A DNA stretch of 64,000 nucleotides from Planctomycetota bacterium (lineage in GTDB: Bacteria; Planctomycetota; PLA2), in contig JAJFFF010000018.1 of the NCBI GenBank assembly GCA_021776785.1, forward strand, positions 1 to 64,000, read 5' to 3'. Shown piece after piece: positions 24,762-32,860 of the stretch; position 1 is the first letter of the stretch, and each line of letters opens with the position of its first letter. The notes beneath the pieces were generated by a model. The model saw nothing but the letters and a program-made list of their open reading frames with translations. It was not told where the DNA came from and did no database searches. A program made the translations under genes and the position numbers.

Positions 24762-24951
24762 CTTAGGCTCTGGTTCAAAACTCACCGTCGGATCAAGAGC
24801 GCGCGAGGACAAGTGCGACGAGCCGCGCCGAGGGGGCTGGATCCAGCCGCTATGGCGACGAGGTGCAGCGAAGAGCGTTTCGCGGAGCGAGCGCGTCTCC
24901 CACGCAGCCGCAGCCGGTCGACTCCAGGTGAATTTTGAAACAGAGTCTTAA
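24762..24951. mobile_element. MITE-like element with terminal inverted repeats
   Basis: About 190 bases without a gene, bounded by imperfect inverted repeats at 24769-24786 (TCTGGTTCAAAACTCACC) and 24927-24944 (GGTGAATTTTGAAACAGA); 16 of 18 positions pair. A short direct repeat, TCTTAGG on the left and TCTTAAGG on the right, lies at the outer edges and looks like a target duplication. The interior contains the palindrome CTGGATCCAG and other GC-rich stems. No transposase is present, so it would be non-autonomous. It sits between hemC and the terminator of the next gene, and may therefore carry the hemC promoter. Confidence 0.6.
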
Positions 24952-24965
24952 GGCCACAGGGAACG

Positions 24966-25000
24966 AAAAAGGGGGCGCGCCGCGTGCGACGCGCCCCCTT
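24966..25000 (-). terminator. Rho-independent terminator of the BI-1-like gene
   Basis: Read on the minus strand, a strong GC stem (AGGGGGCGCG paired with CGCGCCCCCT around a short loop) is followed by a T-run at 24966-24970. It starts about 19 bases after the stop codon of the Bax-inhibitor-1 family gene and is well placed to end that transcript. Confidence 0.88.
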
Positions 25001-25018
25001 GTCGGGATCTCGAAGAAG

Positions 25019-25735
25019 CTAGTCGTTTTGGAGCGCGATCACAATCCGCAAGACGTAGAAGAACATCATGGCGATGGACGCAAACAGCTGCAGAGAGGCC
25101 GCGACGTGCTTATCCGAAGGGTAGTGGTGCAAGACGTTGGATGTGTCGTAGAGAATCGCGATTCCCATCAGCACAACCATGCCAACAGAGAACCAGACGC
25201 CTAGATTAAAGCCCATCAACAGTCCCGCGCCGATCATGATCATGGCGCCGACGCCGCCCCACATGAGGGCTCCTCGCAGGAACGAGAAGTCTTTGCGCGT
25301 GTAGAACGCAATCCCCGTCAAGGCCGCGAAGCCAACCAGCGTGATGACGGCCGCCAGAGCAATCGCGTCGGGGTAAAACGATGCCGCGAAGTACAGCATC
25401 GGGCAGAAGATTATCGCGTGCGCCACGACATAGAGCGAGAGCGCAAAGTACTGCATCCCGACGGACTTGGCCGAATGAGCGGTCCGCGTCGCGAACCATC
25501 CAATGCCCATGAACGCCGCGAGGACAAGCACCCAGCCCATGGTGCCGCCGCCCACCAACTTCATCGCGATCGACTCCATGATGCCGGAGTTGAAAATCGC
25601 AACTTCCAGCATTGTGAACGCCGCGATCGCGCCGAACACGTGGAGATAGGTGCGCGTGATAAACGCCGCGCGTGTATTTACATCGGTATTAGCAACGGCG
25701 ATTCCGCCGTCGTGCCAAGCCATTCTGTCACTCAT
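25019..25735 (-). CDS. Bax inhibitor-1/YccA family membrane protein
   Basis: A 238-residue protein with seven membrane helices and a short hydrophilic N-terminus. It matches the BI-1 (TMBIM/YbhL) family: TRTYLHVFGAIAAFTMLE at the first helix, GFAALTGIAFYTRKDFSFLR in the middle and YDTSNVLHHYPSDKHVAASL with the conserved aspartate region before the final helix. Bacterial members such as BsYetJ are pH-dependent calcium leak channels; others bind FtsH. GAGGT lies 8 bases before the ATG. It has its own terminator, so it is probably a single-gene unit. Confidence 0.93.
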   Translation of the reverse strand: MSDRMAWHDGGIAVANTDVNTRAAFITRTYLHVFGAIAAFTMLEVAIFNSGIMESIAMKLVGGGTMGWVLVLAAFMGIGWFATRTAHSAKSVGMQYFALSLYVVAHAIIFCPMLYFAASFYPDAIALAAVITLVGFAALTGIAFYTRKDFSFLRGALMWGGVGAMIMIGAGLLMGFNLGVWFSVGMVVLMGIAILYDTSNVLHHYPSDKHVAASLQLFASIAMMFFYVLRIVIALQND

Positions 25736-25827
25736 CGAATTACCTCAACTGGTTTGGATTCCAGAATCTAGGGCGCATTCTACCCCACGCCAACCCGTGG
25801 GCAGAAACCGCAACCGGCGCTGTCCCC

Positions 25828-26613
25828 TTATATCGGCCGGCGCTGCGACCGACGGACGTGGCGCGCCCGCAGCGCCTGCCGTATCCGCCGCGCAGGCTTG
25901 GAACAGCGCCAAAGCCAACGGCGGGCAGTCCAATCTACGAACGGCCGGGTCGAGAGCGCTGGGATTTTATCCCGCGTCGGAATATGCGTCCGCTCGATGT
26001 CGGAATGCCCGCTCACCTGGTACGCCACGAGCGGCCAGCACGCGAACGCTTGGAGTCGCGGCAAGATCTCCCACGAGAAATACACATCGAGTGCGCGGAA
26101 GCGTTCGAGCCAGGGCGTCACGGTGGATTCGTCCGGTAACTCCGCCACGACCTGGGCGGCCGCGCGCCGCGAGTACAAGATTGCATGGTTGCCGAACGCG
26201 TGGAGCACGCGCGCCAAGTGCGGGCCGTGCGGCACGAGCGGCGCGTTGGGAAACACCCCGAGAAAGCACAGGTCCCAATCCGCGGGCAGCGCGTCGAGGG
26301 AACGCGCCAGAAGCGCGCCCACGTCCGCGACGAACCCAACGTCGTCTTCGAGCACCAAAAACCGTTCGGCGCCGGTCGCCAGGCCCTCCTTCAGCGCCCG
26401 CCGGTGGGCGAGAAGGCAGCCGGCGCGCCCGTTGAACACGGGATTGTGACCGACGTCGATCTCGACGCCGCTCGTTTGGTGCAACGGCAACGCGGTCTTG
26501 AGCGTGCCGTACCTCGCCTGCATCGCGATCCAACGGTCGGTGCGGCGCGCGAGGTTGATACACGTCGCCCAGTCCACACCCGCCAGCGGATCCACTTCCA
26601 TCCCCGGTCCCAT
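25828..26613 (-). CDS. Family 25 glycosyltransferase
   Basis: A 261-residue cytoplasmic enzyme of the GT25/LPS glycosyltransferase family, which adds galactose or a related sugar to lipid-linked glycans. It has INLARRTDRW near the N-terminus (about 18-27), GRAGCLLAHRRALKEGL and the metal/nucleotide motif FLVLEDDVGF (about 84-93). DDV matches the EDD motif of the family. The start ATG shares one base with the stop of the preceding gene (TGATG). The last 35 residues are very basic and may contact the membrane. It is last in the nadK-DUF58-BatA-like run. Confidence 0.88.
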   Translation of the reverse strand: MGPGMEVDPLAGVDWATCINLARRTDRWIAMQARYGTLKTALPLHQTSGVEIDVGHNPVFNGRAGCLLAHRRALKEGLATGAERFLVLEDDVGFVADVGALLARSLDALPADWDLCFLGVFPNAPLVPHGPHLARVLHAFGNHAILYSRRAAAQVVAELPDESTVTPWLERFRALDVYFSWEILPRLQAFACWPLVAYQVSGHSDIERTHIPTRDKIPALSTRPFVDWTARRWLWRCSKPARRIRQALRARHVRRSQRRPI

Positions 26614-27929
26614 CACGGGCGCAAGTCTGACACAAGCGGCGCGGGCCGGGTAGGGCGCGGCGCGGCGCGCATCCACACGACGTAGAGCGCAACGACGATC
26701 GCGGCGAGCAAGGCCAGGCCGGTGCGGAGTGCGACACGACCGCCCGTGCGACGGGGCGCGGCCGGAACGAATCCATCCCACGGTTGGTCGCGACCGGTGA
26801 GGTCCACCCAACCGGGCGCGGGCGCGGCGACGGCGCCGCCGACATAGCTGTGCGGCGCCGTGACGAGGGCGCGCACGCGTTCGCGCTTGGCGCGCTCGAT
26901 CAACAGCGCCAGCGTGCCGTGGTCGTCCCAATCTTTGTCGAGCGACATGCCCAACCAAAGTGTGCTTTCGTCTTTCCACGCGGCGATCACGCGGCCCCCC
27001 GCGGACAGGAGCGGGCGCGGGGTGTCCGGCGGCAGTGTAAACACATCCTGCCAAACGGCGTCGCCCCACCACAGTCCCGCGGCGATGCCGCTCGCGACGC
27101 AGTCCGCGCCCCGCACGCGCGCCCATCGCTCCCTAGTTGCCGCGCCGCGAACGATCGAGAGTTGCGCATCCTCGGACAGCTGTGCCGAAATGCCCGCCGC
27201 TTCGACAGCCGCCCGCACATGCGCGGCGACCGGCGGCTCGACCGCGACACGCAGCGTGAACTTTGTAAGCACGATGCGGTTGTCGGCCGGGTACGCATCG
27301 TCCCCCGGCAACACGATCTCGTCGCGCCACGGAACGCGGTGCTCTTTCATGACGCCGTTTTCATCGCGGGTCGTGTACCACACCGTTCCGTTCTCCACGG
27401 CGAGCGCGTCGATGCCGCGATTGCGGGCGTCCGGCGCACGCCCGACGACAGAGATGCCATGTCCTCCGAAGCCGTCTTTGAACGTGGCCACAACCAACCA
27501 GTCCTCGTTTCCGCGCGCGAGGCCGTCGCGCGGAAGATCGACTTCGACGACAACATCGTCGCGGGCGAGGGCGGCCCGCAGCCGTGCGACTTCCGCTGCC
27601 GTGGCGTCGTGTGCGGTCCGGCCGTCGGGCAACACCGCCTGCATGTGCCTTCCGCGATCCCACGCGATGACAACGCGACGAGGCGCCGCTCCGAGAGGCA
27701 AAGCTGGCTGCGCCGCGGCCAACGCCAACAACACCACCGCGACGATCTCAAGCACCAGCAACCGGTCCAAGCGACGCTGCGGCGCGCCGCTTTCGGACGC
27801 ACTCACGTCGCGCCACAACAGCAGCGACGGCCACGTGCGGGTCAACGGGCGCTGGCGCCGCCGCGCCAACCAAATCAAGAGCGGCACAACGAGCAACGCC
27901 CAGAGTGCTGCCGGTTGGGCCCACGTCAT
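26613..27929 (-). CDS. BatA-domain membrane protein
   Basis: A 438-residue protein whose first 90 residues match the BatA/aerotolerance N-terminal domain: two helices (5-22 and 57-77) around RRRQRPLTRTWPSLLLWRD. A large periplasmic region follows, then a C-terminal helix (about 401-421). In the place of a von Willebrand A domain there is no clear MIDAS motif; AWDRGRHMQ at 89-97 is degenerate compared with DxSxS. It overlaps the DUF58 gene by 4 nt. Such proteins usually work with DUF58 proteins and a MoxR ATPase, but no MoxR gene is in the run. Confidence 0.8.
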   Translation of the reverse strand: MTWAQPAALWALLVVPLLIWLARRRQRPLTRTWPSLLLWRDVSASESGAPQRRLDRLLVLEIVAVVLLALAAAQPALPLGAAPRRVVIAWDRGRHMQAVLPDGRTAHDATAAEVARLRAALARDDVVVEVDLPRDGLARGNEDWLVVATFKDGFGGHGISVVGRAPDARNRGIDALAVENGTVWYTTRDENGVMKEHRVPWRDEIVLPGDDAYPADNRIVLTKFTLRVAVEPPVAAHVRAAVEAAGISAQLSEDAQLSIVRGAATRERWARVRGADCVASGIAAGLWWGDAVWQDVFTLPPDTPRPLLSAGGRVIAAWKDESTLWLGMSLDKDWDDHGTLALLIERAKRERVRALVTAPHSYVGGAVAAPAPGWVDLTGRDQPWDGFVPAAPRRTGGRVALRTGLALLAAIVVALYVVWMRAAPRPTRPAPLVSDLRP

Positions 27930-28810
27930 GCACTCGCTCCCCGCGCGACACCGAGGACGCGTTCGACTGCCGTGAGCAGATCGACTTCGGGTCCGGCGGA
28001 GGCATACGACGCGCCGTGCCGCTGCACGGCCTGCCGCGTTTCGCGCAAGAACTGATCCGCGCGCTTCGCGAACGCCTCCACCACCGCCGGCGTCAACGCG
28101 ACACGCTGCCGTTCGCCGGTTTCAGCGTCGACGAGTTCGACGTTGGGCGCATCCGGAGCGCGCAACTCGTCGGGCGCCACGACATGCCCCCACGTCACGG
28201 CGCCCGCGCGACGCCGCAGCGCCGCCACCGCGCGCGTCACATCATCGTGTTCGTATCCGTCGCTCAAGAGAACCGCCGAGCGCGGCCCGGCGCCCGATGC
28301 AGGCGCGCGTTCGACGGCGCGCGCCAGCTCGGCCGCGGTCTGGTCCGGCAACCGCTGCAACGCCGTAAGCAACTCGACAAACCGTTCCGGCGCGCTGACC
28401 CACGGCGATGCGCCGGCGGCCGTGACGCATGCGACACGCGCCCCCGCGCGCAACGCAAGCCACCCCAACGCGGCCGCCAAACGCAACGCGTGCCGGTCTT
28501 TTTGCATCGCGCGCATCGACGCCGACCGGTCCAAGACCAGCAGCAACTGCGACTCGCGCGGCGCCTCGAACTCCTTCAACACAAGCTTGCCGAGACGCGC
28601 GTACGCGTTCCAGTCGAGAGCGCGCGTGTCGTCGCCCGGCACGTAGCCGCGATGGCCGGCAAACTCGACGCGCCCGCCGCGCTCTTTCACCGGCGAGCGC
28701 CCGCCGCCCCCGCGACCGGCAAGCGCTTGCGCGACCACGCGCTTTAAGACGTCAAGCCGACGCCGGAACGCGGCGTCGAACAACTCATGCGACGTCGCCG
28801 AGTCCATCAC
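27926..28810 (-). CDS. DUF58 protein with vWA-like fold
   Basis: A 294-residue cytoplasmic protein of the DUF58 family. The family signature is clear: GHRGYVPGDDTRALDWNAYA (about 53-72), then a strand-loop VLDRSASM (about 92-99) that carries the DxSxS metal-ion site of von Willebrand A domains. It normally partners a MoxR AAA+ ATPase and BatA-type membrane protein to mature or assemble envelope components. It overlaps both neighbours by 4 nt (nadK upstream, BatA-like downstream). Confidence 0.9.
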   Translation of the reverse strand: MMDSATSHELFDAAFRRRLDVLKRVVAQALAGRGGGGRSPVKERGGRVEFAGHRGYVPGDDTRALDWNAYARLGKLVLKEFEAPRESQLLLVLDRSASMRAMQKDRHALRLAAALGWLALRAGARVACVTAAGASPWVSAPERFVELLTALQRLPDQTAAELARAVERAPASGAGPRSAVLLSDGYEHDDVTRAVAALRRRAGAVTWGHVVAPDELRAPDAPNVELVDAETGERQRVALTPAVVEAFAKRADQFLRETRQAVQRHGASYASAGPEVDLLTAVERVLGVARGASA

Positions 28811-29634
28811 CCCTGGTACTTGGGTCGCCCGCCCCAGCCCAGCATGCGCCGCAGCCGGCTGTAGTGCGATCGAATGCCGACGCGAATGAAGGTGAACGGA
28901 ACGGGGGACTCGCAGACCTCGAGACGATCTCCGTGGTCGATCTGGCGCGACAGCTGCCCGTCAATCACGACGCGCCCGCCGGGGTCGTCGTCGTCGCGCA
29001 GCGCCAGGTCGATGCGGGTCTGTCCCGGCACAACCAAGGGGCGGTGCGATAGCGCGTGCGCGCAGAGCGGCGTGATCACCGTGGCGTTCAGCTCCGGATC
29101 AAGGATCGGGCCGCCCGCCGCCATGCTGTAGGCCGTCGAACCGGTCGGCGTCGCAATGACGACACCGTCCCCCGCGTAGCGCAACGCGTCGTGGCCACCG
29201 ATGCGCGCAGACACATGAAACACGCGCCCGCTTTGCAACCCGGTCAACACAACGTCGTTGAGCGCGTGCTGATGCCAGTCGCCGATGCGCGCGGATAGTC
29301 GCATGCGGTGGCGCAGGTGAATGCGCTCGTCCTTTACGCGACCGAGCGCTTCCTCCAACTGCCGGTACTCGACCTCAGTCAAAAAGCCCAAGCGGCCGAA
29401 GTTGACGCAGAGCGTTGGCAGCGCGCGATCGCCCAACCGGCGCGAGACGTTTAAGATCGCCCCGTCCCCGCCGAACAGCAACGCCCACTTGGCATCGCCT
29501 AACTCCAGCGATTTCGTTTGGCTCAAGTCGATGTCGACGATGCCGAAGTCGCGTTCCAACAGGGGACGCGACTCCTCCACCGCTTCGGAAACACCGGGCT
29601 TCTTGCTATTACCCAAAATCAGTACGGGGCCCAT
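28807..29634 (-). CDS. nadK: NAD kinase
   Basis: A 275-residue ATP-NAD kinase that makes NADP. It has the catalytic GGDG motif with D57 (LLFGGDGAIL), NFGRLGFLTEV, and the C-terminal region DGVVIATPTGSTAYSMAAGGP that forms the NAD site. The usual NE(A/V) motif after the insert is LNDVVLTG, so the conserved Glu is Asp. Length is normal. The gene begins a run with DUF58, BatA-like and glycosyltransferase genes by 4-nt overlaps. Confidence 0.95.
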   Translation of the reverse strand: MGPVLILGNSKKPGVSEAVEESRPLLERDFGIVDIDLSQTKSLELGDAKWALLFGGDGAILNVSRRLGDRALPTLCVNFGRLGFLTEVEYRQLEEALGRVKDERIHLRHRMRLSARIGDWHQHALNDVVLTGLQSGRVFHVSARIGGHDALRYAGDGVVIATPTGSTAYSMAAGGPILDPELNATVITPLCAHALSHRPLVVPGQTRIDLALRDDDDPGGRVVIDGQLSRQIDHGDRLEVCESPVPFTFIRVGIRSHYSRLRRMLGWGGRPKYQG

Positions 29635-29760
29635 GGCGCAAGCGTAACGGCTGGCGGAAATCGCATCGAACGAAATCGCCGTCGCGCGGGCCTTACCTCG
29701 CGTCCCGGCCGGAGGCTGCGCGACGCGGCGATCGGCTTCGGAAGCCTAACGACGACCGCG

Positions 29761-31698
29761 CTAGCAGACGCCGGCGCGCAGCTCAGCCTCGGCGCGATCA
29801 GCGATGGCTTCGGGGCTAAGCCCCAGGCGCGCCAGCAATTCGCTACGGTTGCCGTGCTCGATGAATCGATCCGGCAATCCGAGCCGCACAAGGCGACTCG
29901 CCAGCGGTCCCAACTCGCACAGCGCCTCGGCGACGGCGCTTCCGAATCCGCCGTTCAGCGCGTGGTCCTCGATCGTGACCACCAACGCATGCTCGCGCGC
30001 AGCCGCGCCGACAAGTTCTCTGTCGATCGGTTTCGCGAACCGCGCGTTGTACACCGACGCTTCGATGCCGCGCTCCGCGAGCAGCGCGGCGGCTTCGAGC
30101 GACGGCTCAACCATGGCGCCGTACGCGACCAGCGCGAGATCTTGGCCGCCCTGCAACTTGATGCCCTGACCGAGCGCGATCGGCGCGTCGTTGCCGAGCA
30201 AAGACGTCATGCGAAACGGCGCCTTCGGCCAACGCAGCGCGACGACGCCTTCGTGGCCGAGCGCAAACTCCACCATCGCTTCCAGCTCCGCTAAATCGGC
30301 CGGCGCCAACAACGTCGTGCGCGGAATCGTCCGCAGATACGCGATGTCGAACGCGCCATTGGCCGTCATCCCGTCGCCGCCGACCACGCCCGCGCGGTCC
30401 ATGCACAAGACAACATGCGCCGACTGCAACGCCAAGTCATGCACAACCTGGTCGTAGCCGCGTTGCAAAAACGTCGAGTAGATCGCCGCGACCGGCAACG
30501 CTCCTCCGCGGGCCAGTCCGCCCGCCAACGTCACCGCGTGCTGTTCGCAGATACCGACGTCGTAGTAACGGTCGGGATGCGCGGTCGCGAACGCCGCGAG
30601 ACCCGTTCCACCAGGCATCGCCGCGGTAATCGCAACCAAGTGCGGCCGATCGTTCGCCATCTTCGCCAACGTCGGTCCAAAGTGCGCGTAGCAGTCCTTG
30701 GTCTCCGATGCGGGTTGCGGGCGCGGCGGACGCACCATCGCGGGCTCCGACGCCTTCGCCGTCACGGTCTTCTTGACGCTCTTCTTGCCGGACACGCCGT
30801 GATAGAGCGACGGATCGCGCTGCGCCGGCTCGTACCCGTGCCCCTTGTTGGTCAGCACGTGTAGGAACACGGGCCCCTTGGTTTCCTTCAGATTGCGAAG
30901 CGTGGTGATCATCCGATTGACGTCGTGACCGTCAACGGGACCGAAGTACCGGAATCCGAGCTCCTCGAAAATGAGGCCCGGGTTCATGTAGTGCTGAATC
31001 GCTTCCTTCACGCGCGGCAGCCACTTGGCGAGCGGCGTGCCGACGACCGGAATCGCTTCCAACGACTTGTGGATATCCCCCTTGAGCTCCAACCACTTGT
31101 CGGACGCGCGCACGCGATCGAAGTAACGCACCAGCGCACCGACCGACTCGGAAATCGACATCTGGTTGTCGTTGAGCACAACAAGAAGATCTTCGTCCGG
31201 AAGATCGCCGGCGTGGTTAAGCGCTTCGAACGCCATCCCCGCGCCGATGCCTGCGTCGCCGACCAACGCGACCGTCTTGCCGGGTTCTTGTCCGGCGTGT
31301 TGGCGCCCGAGGCGATAGCCCAAAGCACTGCTGACCGCGGTGCCCGCGTGCGACACGTGAAAGAGGTCGTAGTCGGACTCGTACTGACTTGTGAAACCAC
31401 AAAGCCCGTCGGTTTTGCGCAGCGTGTGAAAACGGCTGCGGCGTCCGGTCAATATCTTGTGCACATACGCCTGGTGCGAAACATCAAACACCAAGCTGTC
31501 GGTGCCGGGTCCGATATCGAAAACGTAGTGCAAAGCGACCGTGAGTTCGACGACGCCGAGGTTGCTCGAGAGGTGGCCGCCGGTGCGGGTCACGCTGTCA
31601 ATGAGAAACGAACGAATCTCGCCGCACAGCGTTTCGAGATCGGCGCGCGGAATGCGCTTGAGATCTTCGGGAAACTCGATCGTCGGAAGAAATTTCAT
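29761..31698 (-). CDS. dxs: 1-deoxy-D-xylulose-5-phosphate synthase
   Basis: A 645-residue thiamine-diphosphate enzyme that condenses pyruvate and glyceraldehyde-3-phosphate at the start of the MEP isoprenoid pathway. N-terminal phrases are TGGHLSSNLGVVELTVALHY and FDVSHQAYVHKILTGR. The ThDP motif reads GDAGIGAGMAFEALN, where GDG would be usual. The transketolase middle region has CMDRAGVVGGDGMT. Length is normal. It lies 5 nt after ispA, so the next step of isoprenoid chain building is in the same run. Confidence 0.96.
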   Translation of the reverse strand: MKFLPTIEFPEDLKRIPRADLETLCGEIRSFLIDSVTRTGGHLSSNLGVVELTVALHYVFDIGPGTDSLVFDVSHQAYVHKILTGRRSRFHTLRKTDGLCGFTSQYESDYDLFHVSHAGTAVSSALGYRLGRQHAGQEPGKTVALVGDAGIGAGMAFEALNHAGDLPDEDLLVVLNDNQMSISESVGALVRYFDRVRASDKWLELKGDIHKSLEAIPVVGTPLAKWLPRVKEAIQHYMNPGLIFEELGFRYFGPVDGHDVNRMITTLRNLKETKGPVFLHVLTNKGHGYEPAQRDPSLYHGVSGKKSVKKTVTAKASEPAMVRPPRPQPASETKDCYAHFGPTLAKMANDRPHLVAITAAMPGGTGLAAFATAHPDRYYDVGICEQHAVTLAGGLARGGALPVAAIYSTFLQRGYDQVVHDLALQSAHVVLCMDRAGVVGGDGMTANGAFDIAYLRTIPRTTLLAPADLAELEAMVEFALGHEGVVALRWPKAPFRMTSLLGNDAPIALGQGIKLQGGQDLALVAYGAMVEPSLEAAALLAERGIEASVYNARFAKPIDRELVGAAAREHALVVTIEDHALNGGFGSAVAEALCELGPLASRLVRLGLPDRFIEHGNRSELLARLGLSPEAIADRAEAELRAGVC

Positions 31699-31703
31699 GT
31701 TGC

Positions 31704-32588
31704 TCAGGAGATGCGTGTAACCGTGAATTCAGCGAGCGCGACAAGCGAAGCGACCGAGTCGCGATCCGGCCACGCGTCCAGTGCGTGTTGGGCTTGCTGC
31801 GCGAAGTGTGTGGCCCGTTGCCGCGAAGCGTCCAACCCCACCGCAGCCGGATACGTCATCTTATGCGCCGCGCGGTCTTTTCCCGCGCTCTTACCGAGGG
31901 TGGCGGAATCGCTGGTCTCATCCAAAATGTCATCCACGACCTGGAACGCGAGCCCGAGTGCGACGCCGTACTGCCGAAGGGCTGTGAGCTGCGCTTCGTC
32001 AGCCCCCCCGGAGATCCCGCCCATCGCCGCGGACGCCGAAAACAGCGCGGCGGTTTTGCGCTCATGGATCCACTCGACGCTGGCTCGGTCGGGTTGCTCG
32101 CCCTCGGCTTCCAAGTCAGCCATCTCGCCTCCCACCATGCCCTGGGTGCCGGCCGCTACAGCCAACTCGCGGACCAGCGCGACCGCGCGCAAGGGGTCGG
32201 CGACGTGGACGACCAAGAACTCAAACGCGTGGGTCTGCAGCGCATCCCCCGCCAAGATCGCCGTCGCCTCGTCAAAGTTTTTATGCACGGTCGGACGCCC
32301 GCGGCGCAAGTCGTCGTCGTCCAACGCGGGCAAGTCGTCATGAATCAGCGAGTACGTGTGGAGCATTTCCAGCGCGCACGCCGCGGGCATCGCCAGCGCG
32401 GCGGTTCCGCCGACCGCGCAACACGCGGCACTCGCAATCGCGGGGCGCAATCGCTTCCCTCCCGCGAAGACCGCGTACCGCATCGCTTCGTGGAGACGAC
32501 GCGGCTCGCGAGCGGCGGGCGGAAGCCACCGATCCAAAGCCCCTTCGACATCCGCGCGCGCCGCTTGCAAAAGCGCGTCTAAGCTCAC
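31704..32588 (-). CDS. ispA: Short-chain polyprenyl diphosphate synthase
   Basis: A 294-residue all-helical prenyltransferase that makes farnesyl or geranylgeranyl diphosphate. The first Asp-rich motif is LIHDDLPALDDDDLRRG (around residues 85-101), the second is FQVVDDILDETSDS. GGKRLRPAIASAAC is the substrate-binding start of the family. The DDxx(xx)D insertion of two residues is typical of IspA-type bacterial enzymes. It overlaps xseB by 4 nt, the classical xseB-ispA-dxs order. Confidence 0.94.
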   Translation of the reverse strand: MSLDALLQAARADVEGALDRWLPPAAREPRRLHEAMRYAVFAGGKRLRPAIASAACCAVGGTAALAMPAACALEMLHTYSLIHDDLPALDDDDLRRGRPTVHKNFDEATAILAGDALQTHAFEFLVVHVADPLRAVALVRELAVAAGTQGMVGGEMADLEAEGEQPDRASVEWIHERKTAALFSASAAMGGISGGADEAQLTALRQYGVALGLAFQVVDDILDETSDSATLGKSAGKDRAAHKMTYPAAVGLDASRQRATHFAQQAQHALDAWPDRDSVASLVALAEFTVTRIS

Positions 32589-32851
32589 GCGTCCTCCCCT
32601 GTGGCCCCGCCTTCAGACTCGGGGTCATCGGCGACGAGCGGGTCTTCGCGCAGCATGCCGCGCGAGTCCCGCACGAGTTTTTTCACGCGCGCTTCGGCGG
32701 CGGCGAGCATCTCGTGGCACGCCTTCAGACGCTCGATCCCGTCCTGGTAGCGCGCCAACTGTTCGTCGAGCTTGAGTCCCCCCCCCTCAAGCTCCTCGAC
32801 GACGCCCTGCAGCGCCGCCAAGTGATCTTCAAACGCCTGCGGATTCGCCAT
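32585..32851 (-). CDS. xseB: Exodeoxyribonuclease VII small subunit
   Basis: An 88-residue helical protein, the small subunit of exonuclease VII. It has FEDHLAALQGVVEELEGGGL and LDEQLARYQDGIERLKACHE, matching the family core. Located 9 nt after xseA and overlapping ispA by 4 nt, the expected order. The C-terminus is acidic and longer than in E. coli. Confidence 0.93.
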   Translation of the reverse strand: MANPQAFEDHLAALQGVVEELEGGGLKLDEQLARYQDGIERLKACHEMLAAAEARVKKLVRDSRGMLREDPLVADDPESEGGATGEDA

Positions 32852-32860
32852 GCCCCGATT

